Assembly: GCF_034008315.1 (NCBI RefSeq)
Contig: NZ_CP125377.1
Span: 1,686,001-1,750,000, forward strand
DNA: 64,000 nucleotides
Direction: 5' to 3'
Source of the DNA: Pseudomonas sp. P8_241
GTDB taxonomy: Bacteria; Pseudomonadota; Gammaproteobacteria; Pseudomonadales; Pseudomonadaceae
In this document: piece by piece, positions 58,955-64,000 of the stretch
How the letters are laid out: every line of letters starts with the position of its first letter
Position numbering within the stretch: position 1 is the stretch's first letter
Made by a program: the position numbers and the translations under genes
The notes under the pieces: generated by a model
What the model was told of the DNA's origin: nothing
The model's input: the letters and a program-made list of their open reading frames with translations, nothing else
Database searches by the model: none

Positions 58955-59015
58955 GTGGACATGTGAGTCCTCTATTCAGGCGTAGCGCGCCAGAATACAG
59001 GGCTCACATGTCCAC
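58955..59015. repeat. 61-base near-perfect inverted repeat between wzz and rfaH
   Basis: Two 28-base arms match at 25 positions around a 5-base centre (TAGCG). The outer 13 bases, GTGGACATGTGAG and CTCACATGTCCAC, are perfect. A T run (GTTTTTT) lies just to its left. It is much longer than a normal terminator and looks like two element ends head to head, or a small non-autonomous element. No gene is inside. Its nature is not known. Confidence 0.75.
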
Positions 59016-59145
59016 CCATAAACGGGCATAATAACCACGCTTACACCACCGGCGATGAGACTAGGAGCGGGTTTCAAAGCAGTATGCGGTCGAGATCTTG
59101 GGCATCCCATAGGGCCAGAGTCGGGTAGTAAAGGAAGAGCATGGC

Positions 59146-59634
59146 ATGGGAGCATGTAACAGTTGGTATCTAATTCAGTGCAAGCCTCGGCAGGATGAGC
59201 GCGCGGAAGAGAACCTGGTGCGTCAGGGCTTCGTCGTTTCTCGACCTAAATTTGCTCGCCAGCAGAATGGATCAACCAGGCAGAAACCATTTTTTGAGTC
59301 ATTGTTTCCTGGCTACCTTTTTATCTATCTGCCGGGAGAAACCAACTGGGCTCCTTTGCGTTCAACACGCGGAGTGCACAAGATCGTCGGATTTGGTGGG
59401 CAACCCCTTTCTGTCAGTGACGAACTCGTTAATGAGTTGAGCAACCGCGGAGATAGCTTGACCGAGAAAGAGATCAGCGCAGGAGACAAGGTCCGTGTTT
59501 TAGCCGGAGCGTTTTCTGATCTTGATGCAATTTTTCTCTGCTCAGACGGAATGGAGCGCGTCGTTTTGTTGATTAATTTTTTGAATCGAGAGCAAAAAAT
59601 TCATTTGCCACGGTTCTGCGTGACCAAAAACTGA
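59146..59634 (+). CDS. rfaH: Transcription antiterminator RfaH (NusG paralogue)
   Basis: 162 residues from ATG 59146 (AAGGA upstream). A NusG N-terminal domain occupies about 1-100 (WYLIQCKPRQDERAEENL; FFESLFPGYLFIYLPGE; STRGVHKIVGFGGQPLSV). A short linker and a small C-terminal KOW-like domain (AGDKVRVLAGAFSDLDAIF) follow. RfaH loads on RNA polymerase at ops elements and suppresses Rho termination in long surface-polysaccharide operons. The gene lies 69 bases upstream of an ops motif and inside the cluster it is expected to control. Confidence 0.92.
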   Translation: MGACNSWYLIQCKPRQDERAEENLVRQGFVVSRPKFARQQNGSTRQKPFFESLFPGYLFIYLPGETNWAPLRSTRGVHKIVGFGGQPLSVSDELVNELSNRGDSLTEKEISAGDKVRVLAGAFSDLDAIFLCSDGMERVVLLINFLNREQKIHLPRFCVTKN

Positions 59635-59703
59635 ACGGTAGGGTGTGGTTCTACCCTCGACATTGCGAATGATTCGTTCTCAGGAAATGACGGAAAATCT
59701 TGA

Positions 59704-59715
59704 GGCGGTAGCGTG
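59704..59715 (+). promoter_or_regulatory. ops / JUMPstart element
   Basis: GGCGGTAGCGTG is identical to the ops sequence found in enterobacterial JUMPstart leaders and is followed by a C and a T run. It lies 69 bases after the rfaH stop and 74 before the ketoisomerase ATG, the position expected in the leader of the distal O-antigen transcript. In E. coli this sequence pauses RNA polymerase and recruits RfaH. I saw no second copy in the window. Confidence 0.9.
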
Positions 59716-59789
59716 CTTTTTTATTCAGCGATGATTTTTTGCATTCATAGCTAAAATTCTTCGTATGAGCTGCTAGAGGATAGCAAAAA

Positions 59790-60200
59790 ATGACTTTAAT
59801 AAAATGGATAGAGTTTCAAATACTCGGAGACGAGCGGGGTAGCTTGGTTTCTATCGAACAAGGCGCGCTAATTCCGTTTGAGATAAAGCGAATTTACTAT
59901 CTTTATCATACTGCTTCAGGTGTAAGCCGAGGGTTTCACGCGCATCGGAACCTCAAACAAGTTGCTATCTGCGTATCCGGGAAATGTCGTATGGTCTTGG
60001 ATAATGGCATTCAAAGAGAAGATGTGTGGTTAGATTGCGCGACCAAAGGAATTCTTATCGAAAGCATGGTGTGGCGTGAGATGCACGATTTTACACCTGA
60101 TTGTGTCTTGTTGGTCATCGCAAGTGAGCCGTATGATGAAAGTGATTACATCAGAAATTATCAAAATTTTTTGAATGTTCAGAGTTTGAAAGCTGATTAA
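59790..60200 (+). CDS. dTDP-4-keto-6-deoxyhexose 3,4-ketoisomerase (FdtA/QdtA-like)
   Basis: 136 residues of the WxcM-like/FdtA cupin family. The segment SRGFHAHRNLKQVAICVSGK carries the catalytic and binding histidines (about 50-69), and ILGDERGSLVSIEQ near the start is typical. It moves the keto group from C4 to C3 of the RfbB product, in either a galacto (FdtA) or gluco (QdtA) outcome. Sequence alone does not settle which. With the aminotransferase downstream it forms the 3-amino-3,6-dideoxyhexose branch. It is the first gene after the ops element. Confidence 0.88.
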   Translation: MTLIKWIEFQILGDERGSLVSIEQGALIPFEIKRIYYLYHTASGVSRGFHAHRNLKQVAICVSGKCRMVLDNGIQREDVWLDCATKGILIESMVWREMHDFTPDCVLLVIASEPYDESDYIRNYQNFLNVQSLKAD

Positions 60201-60777
60201 TGAACAAGACAGGCTGCCAATTATGGTGCTTAACGTTCATTGGCGTGATAAATACATGCAGAACTGGTTGAGTGAGACGATAGTCGTGGAGCCAGTTTTA
60301 GAAACTGAGTCCTCTTCTTAGCATAGAGCAGTTCTCGTGGTTCAATTTTCTCCTAAGAAAATTCATTATGAAAGCCTCACCTGCAACAACGAACTCGTTA
60401 CTAAGTCATGCAATTGACAAAGAATCGTATGGCATTTTTGAGTGGCGAGGTCGAAGCCAGGAGGAGAAGGTTCAATCCAGTAAAGTCTAGACCTCTAATT
60501 TTTTCGCCTGTTTGACTATTTGCGTGTGGTTTAACTTTTAGACGTGAACATTTATTGGAAAAACAAACATGCCAGGCAGACGGTGAAGAGGCAATAACAG
60601 ACCGAAAAGCTGTATATTCGCCGGAAGTTGAGGTTCTTTTGGTTGAGAATATTTGACGCCGTGATGTGATTTTTCGAGTTGTCGGAGTAGTCCTTGCTTC
60701 GGATTATTTCTTAATGATGGCAATGTTAAAGCTGACAATTAAAATCTAAATCTTTCATATTGAACCTGAGGCTCCCC
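60201..60777. other. 577-base gene-free gap inside the O-antigen cluster
   Basis: No reading frame here has a credible start, ribosome site and length. The longest pieces are 30-60 codons. In this pathway a 3-N-acetyltransferase gene is often found between or beside the ketoisomerase and aminotransferase genes, so a decayed gene is possible. Frame hopping did not give me a recognisable family. The leader of the aminotransferase gene (GAGG at 60769) is at the right edge. Confidence 0.5.
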
Positions 60778-61905
60778 ATGGTTTCCTTTCTTAGCTTGGC
60801 AAATGTAAACGCTCAATACCGGGATGAGTTGATTTCTGCGATTACCGAAGTCGTTGATTCGGGCTGGTACATTCAAGGTAATAACGTAAAGCAATTTGAA
60901 CAGGCATTCGCTCAGTATTGTGGGGCTCGGCATTGCATAGGTGTTGGTAATGGTCTTGATGCGTTGATTCTGACTCTTCGGGCGTGGAAAATTCTTGGGA
61001 AACTCAAAAGTGGCGACGAAGTCATTGTTCCAGCAAATACTTACATCGCAACAATTCTAGCGATAACAGAAAACAGTCTGGTTCCTGTGTTGGTCGAGCC
61101 CGATGGAAAAACCTTTAATATCAGTCCTGATGCCATTAAGTCTGCAATAACCACTAAAACCCGAGCAATCATCCCTGTCCATCTTTACGGGCAACTGGCA
61201 GACATGCCTGTGATTATGGGGATCGCTAAGCAGCATAATTTGCTGGTGCTTGAGGACTCCGCACAGGCCCACGGTGCTAGTCATAAAGACATCAAAGCGG
61301 GTAACTGGGGCGATGCATCTGGATTCAGTTTTTATCCAGGAAAAAATCTTGGCGCTCTAGGTGATGGAGGCGCAATTACTACTAATGATGATGAACTGGC
61401 GAATACTCTAAGGGCGTTAGCGAATTACGGTTCACACGAAAAGTATAGAAATGTTTATCAGGGAGTAAATAGCAGGCTTGATGAGATCCAAGCTGCGATA
61501 TTAAATGTGAAGCTCAAGTATCTGGATGCGGACACTCAAAAAAGACGCGAGATTGCTCATGTTTATTACAACGAAATAAAAAATGATGCGATCGTATTAC
61601 CTTCGATTCCATGCGGTCAGCCGGATGATTATCTGGGACATGTCTGGCATCTTTTTGTTTTACGTTGTAAAGAGCGAGTTGCTCTGCAGGCGCATCTTGC
61701 TGCCGCGGGCGTGCAGACGGTAATTCACTATCCGATTCCGCCGCACAAGCAACAGGCTTATCCTGATCTTAACAGACTGAGTTTCCCTGGAACTGAAGTA
61801 ATTCACGACGAGGTCCTCAGCCTTCCAATTAGTCCTGTAATGACGATTGAGGAGGCTAGAGTTGTAGTCGATGCTTGTAACAGCTTTGCTCCGACAGGCC
61901 GATAA
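60778..61905 (+). CDS. DegT/DnrJ/EryC1 sugar aminotransferase (FdtB/QdtB-like)
   Basis: 375 residues from ATG 60778 (GAGG 5 bases upstream). PLP-dependent sugar aminotransferase: [50 protein letters not shown], and Schiff-base Lys189 in [14 protein letters not shown]. It would add an amino group at C3 of dTDP-3-keto-6-deoxyhexose, giving dTDP-Fuc3N or dTDP-Qui3N. The partner ketoisomerase is upstream. The flippase pseudogene begins 3 bases after its stop. Confidence 0.92.
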   Translation: MVSFLSLANVNAQYRDELISAITEVVDSGWYIQGNNVKQFEQAFAQYCGARHCIGVGNGLDALILTLRAWKILGKLKSGDEVIVPANTYIATILAITENSLVPVLVEPDGKTFNISPDAIKSAITTKTRAIIPVHLYGQLADMPVIMGIAKQHNLLVLEDSAQAHGASHKDIKAGNWGDASGFSFYPGKNLGALGDGGAITTNDDELANTLRALANYGSHEKYRNVYQGVNSRLDEIQAAILNVKLKYLDADTQKRREIAHVYYNEIKNDAIVLPSIPCGQPDDYLGHVWHLFVLRCKERVALQAHLAAAGVQTVIHYPIPPHKQQAYPDLNRLSFPGTEVIHDEVLSLPISPVMTIEEARVVVDACNSFAPTGR

Positions 61906-61908
61906 AGC

Positions 61909-63156
61909 ATGACGCTTATAAAAACAAGCTTGCTCAACGGAATTGCCGTTGTCGTCAAGATGTTGACTCTGTTGGGTATCAATAAGATTTTAGCCATCTA
62001 TGTAGGCCCTACCGGGTACGCAGCGATCGGACAATTTCAGAACGCAGTGCAGATGATCACTACATTCGCCAGTGGTGCGGTGAATACAGGGGTTGTGAAG
62101 TACACTGCAGAATACGCGGACGATGAGTCCGCACAACACAAAGTCTGGCAGACCGCTGGCGCGATCGCACTAGCGGGCACCTTGCCAGCGCAGCGATAGC
62201 GTTTTGGTGTCGCCTTGGCGAACTAGTTTCTCAATAATGATAGTTTTAGCGGGGGTTTCCCCTGGTTTGAGTGCAACGCTGGTGTTTTGGCTTTAAATAC
62301 CTTGTTGTTGTCTATCTTAAATGGGAAAAAAGAAATCGCTAAATATGTTTTGTAATATAACGGCAGGTTTATTTTCTCTTGTCATTACCCACGGGTGTTG
62401 GTTTTCATGTTTGCTCTCTATAGCGCCCTGCTATACATGGCAGTCCTTCAATGGTTGTCTTTTGCTTCTACGTTATTTCTTTGCATTAAATGAGTTGTTC
62501 ATTTTCGAGTATCGTGGTACGTCTCATTGAGTGAAACTTTGCGCTAAGATTTGGCCAAATATACTGCGATGGCATTGACAACCGCGCTCTCGGTTCCAAT
62601 GAGTCACATACTGATCAGGAATTATCTTTCCGTTCAGTTTGGCCTTGAAGCCGCAGGATATTGGGAAGCGTTATGGAGGCTAAGTAGTGCATATTTGATG
62701 GTGGTTACCACGACTTTGGGAGTTTACTATCTGCCACGGTTGTCTGAGTTAAAGACGTATCACGAGATACGGCAAGAAATACTTCAAGGTTATAAAATAA
62801 TCCTGCCAGTGGCTGCGCTATGCGGGTTATTGATTTATATGCTCAGGGACCTGATCATAATATTATTATTCACGCGTGATTTTGCCCCCATGCGTGAGTT
62901 GTTTGCGTGGCAGATGATCGGGGATACCCTGAAAATTGGTAGCTGGATCCTTGCATATATGATGCTAGGTAAGGCGATGTTTAAAGCTTTTATTGCTAGC
63001 GAAATTGTTTTCAGTCTAACTTTTTATCTGTTGACTGTATATTTAACCGGGTGGTTCGGATTTGTCGGTGTTTCTTGGGCGCACGCGATAAACTACGGAT
63101 TTTACTTTATTGTGATGTATTTCATGGTGTTTCGACGATTGCACAAGATTATCTAA
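61909..63156 (+). pseudogene. wzx: O-antigen flippase Wzx, broken by multiple frameshifts
   Basis: The first 90 codons (MTLIKTSLLNGIAVVVKM onward) and the last 195 codons (LAKYTAMALTTALSVPMSH to the stop at 63156) read as the two ends of a Wzx/WzxE-type translocase with many membrane helices. Between about 62185 and 62550 the protein can be followed only by changing frame several times: SAAIAFW, then LNTLLLSILNGKKEIAKYV, then CNITAGLFSLVIT, then VFMFALYSALLYMAVLQ. I count at least six single-base shifts, some in short homopolymers. It is either a true pseudogene or a stretch of sequence errors. Intact, it would flip lipid-linked O-units. Confidence 0.78.
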
Positions 63157-63193
63157 ATCGCGTGTATGGAATTTATATAAAGTGGATGAAGTA

Positions 63194-64000
63194 ATGTTAT
63201 CGTTATCTGATTATTTCAAGTCAAAAATATTCTCTGAGGAAGATTTGAACAAAGCCTTGGAGTTGAGCCAGATCTATGGCTCAGTTTTTTGGGCTGCTGA
63301 TATGGGGATAAACGATGCATCTGATATAGAAACGGAACTGGTCGAAAGAATTGGTAAATCGCTAGAATGTGTCGTTAAGTCAGCGATCCAGAGAAGGACA
63401 CGGTTCATGTCATATCAGGGCACTTGTTATTTGATAGGCGGACATACTCGATTTAAAAAAAGACTTGCCTCGGAGTACGATAGCAAGCCAGAATCTTATT
63501 ATAACCAGAGGCACATCAGCAGAAATGATGAGCAAGATTAAACCAGTTTTTTAACATTCAGTACGAGGTGGTTGCCGCTGGCAGGCCAATGGCGCAAACT
63601 CAAAAAATTGCTAAGTTGTTGACGGACTATCGCAATGTAGTGCTGCATGTCCCACCCCGACGATATTGTGAGTATCGTGGCTTGTGGTTTATTGCAGGCT
63701 TCGTGTAGTGCAAGCTTTTTCTCCTGTGCATAAATCATGCGGATCATGTTTTTTCGTTCGGTAGCTCAGTCGCTGATTATTATTTTGAAATCAGTAGTTA
63801 TGGCGCCCGGCGGGATGTGAAGAAAAAAATAATAGGCAAGAAGAGCTTTTTAGGTATCCCTGTTGATAGGCCAGTGAATAGTTTAGTAACTCACTCACTG
63901 ACTGATAAAGATAATTTAAAGTTTTTTAGCGCTGCTTCTGCATTGAAATATAAGCCTCGTGTAGGTTTAAGTATGTCTCCAGTCATTAGTATGATACTGG
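63194..64000 (+). pseudogene. Frame-broken glycosyltransferase-like gene, runs off the window
   Basis: The first part is open from ATG 63194 (MLSLSDYFKSKIFSEEDLNK) to about 63490. The protein then continues in other frames: LIITRGTSAEMMSKIKPVF, NIQYEVVAAGRPMAQTQKIA, DDIVSIVACGL, and INHADHVFSFGSSVADYYFE, which is open to the window end. Joined, these make one continuous, plausible polypeptide, so at least four shifts lie between 63490 and 63720, one in a six-T run at 63548. The NHADHVF...GSSVADYYFE segment resembles part of some O-antigen cluster glycosyltransferases, but I cannot assign a family. Confidence 0.5.

Noticed and set aside
58877..59145. Insertion sequence between wzz and rfaH
   Set aside because: Only the inverted repeat is visible; no transposase frame or target duplication could be identified, so I report it as an unexplained repeat.
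60340..60490. Hexapeptide acetyltransferase remnant (frame-hopped RIVWHF-like piece)
   Set aside because: Only a few residues resemble such enzymes and no repeated hexapeptide pattern follows, so the match could be chance.
60538..60738. A 66-codon minus-strand frame in the O-antigen gap
   Set aside because: No ribosome site, no recognisable domain and opposite to all neighbouring genes.
62321..62530. A 69-codon open frame as an independent small gene
   Set aside because: Its translation (CNITAGLFSLVIT) continues the Wzx protein from the preceding frame, so it is a fragment of the broken flippase gene.
63755..63770. Second ops-like site (CGGTAGCTCAG)
   Set aside because: Only GGTAGC matches, it is inside a coding-like stretch and lacks the following GTG and T run.

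Overview
The window looks like a chromosomal segment of a Pseudomonas species of the broad fluorescens group. This rests on gene content and order recognised from memory, not on a search. The markers are a gyrA-serC-pheA-hisC-tyrA/aroA-cmk-rpsA-ihfB-lapA block with tyrA and aroA fused, an N-acetylglutaminylglutamine amide (NAGGN) osmolyte operon, a csrA/rsm paralogue, a close match to the 1-undecene synthase UndA, a gene order fumC-DUF2059-bolA-trhO-dsbA-like-ABC exporter-rbdA-like resembling P. aeruginosa, and many REPIN-type paired palindromes.

Layout. 1-5.2 kb: end of a solute-binding protein, a DUF4398 lipoprotein and OmpA-like pair, a MocR-type regulator with a conspicuous operator region, and three small proteins. 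5.6-10 kb: an LTA-synthase/OpgB-like sulfatase-fold membrane enzyme, a 50-residue membrane miniprotein, an SDR, a YnfA homologue, a CsrA/Rsm protein and YheU. 10.1-15 kb: the NAGGN operon on the minus strand. 15.3-20.1 kb: a very large LRR protein ending in an IpaH/SspH-like NEL E3 ubiquitin ligase domain. 20.1-26.3 kb: mnmC, polyphosphate:AMP phosphotransferase, a thiolase and a DMT transporter. 26.4-36.9 kb: fumC to a PAS-GGDEF-EAL protein, then undA and a second diguanylate cyclase. 37.3-42.1 kb: yciK-mupP-ubiG-TRZ/ATZ hydrolase on the minus strand, divergent from mtnA. 42.5-54.6 kb: gyrA and the serine/aromatic/histidine/cmk/rpsA/ihfB/lapA run. 54.8-64 kb: an O-antigen type cluster (rfbB-rfbD-rfbA, wzz, rfaH, ops element, sugar 3,4-ketoisomerase, aminotransferase, wzx, glycosyltransferase-like gene) that becomes AT-rich from about 57.7 kb.

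How the genes work together. The O-antigen cluster encodes synthesis of a dTDP-3-amino-3,6-dideoxyhexose (RfbA, RfbB, FdtA/QdtA-like, FdtB/QdtB-like) plus chain-length control. A NusG paralogue, RfaH, is encoded directly upstream of a perfect 12-base ops/JUMPstart motif. That motif sits just before the distal sugar genes, so regulator and target element are side by side. The last two genes, a Wzx flippase and a glycosyltransferase-like gene, can only be read by hopping between frames several times. They are either pseudogenes or contain sequence errors.

No rRNA, tRNA, CRISPR array or complete insertion sequence was seen. The most unusual items are the NEL-type ubiquitin ligase, the rfaH-ops adjacency, the frame-broken wzx/glycosyltransferase stretch and a 61-base hairpin between wzz and rfaH.
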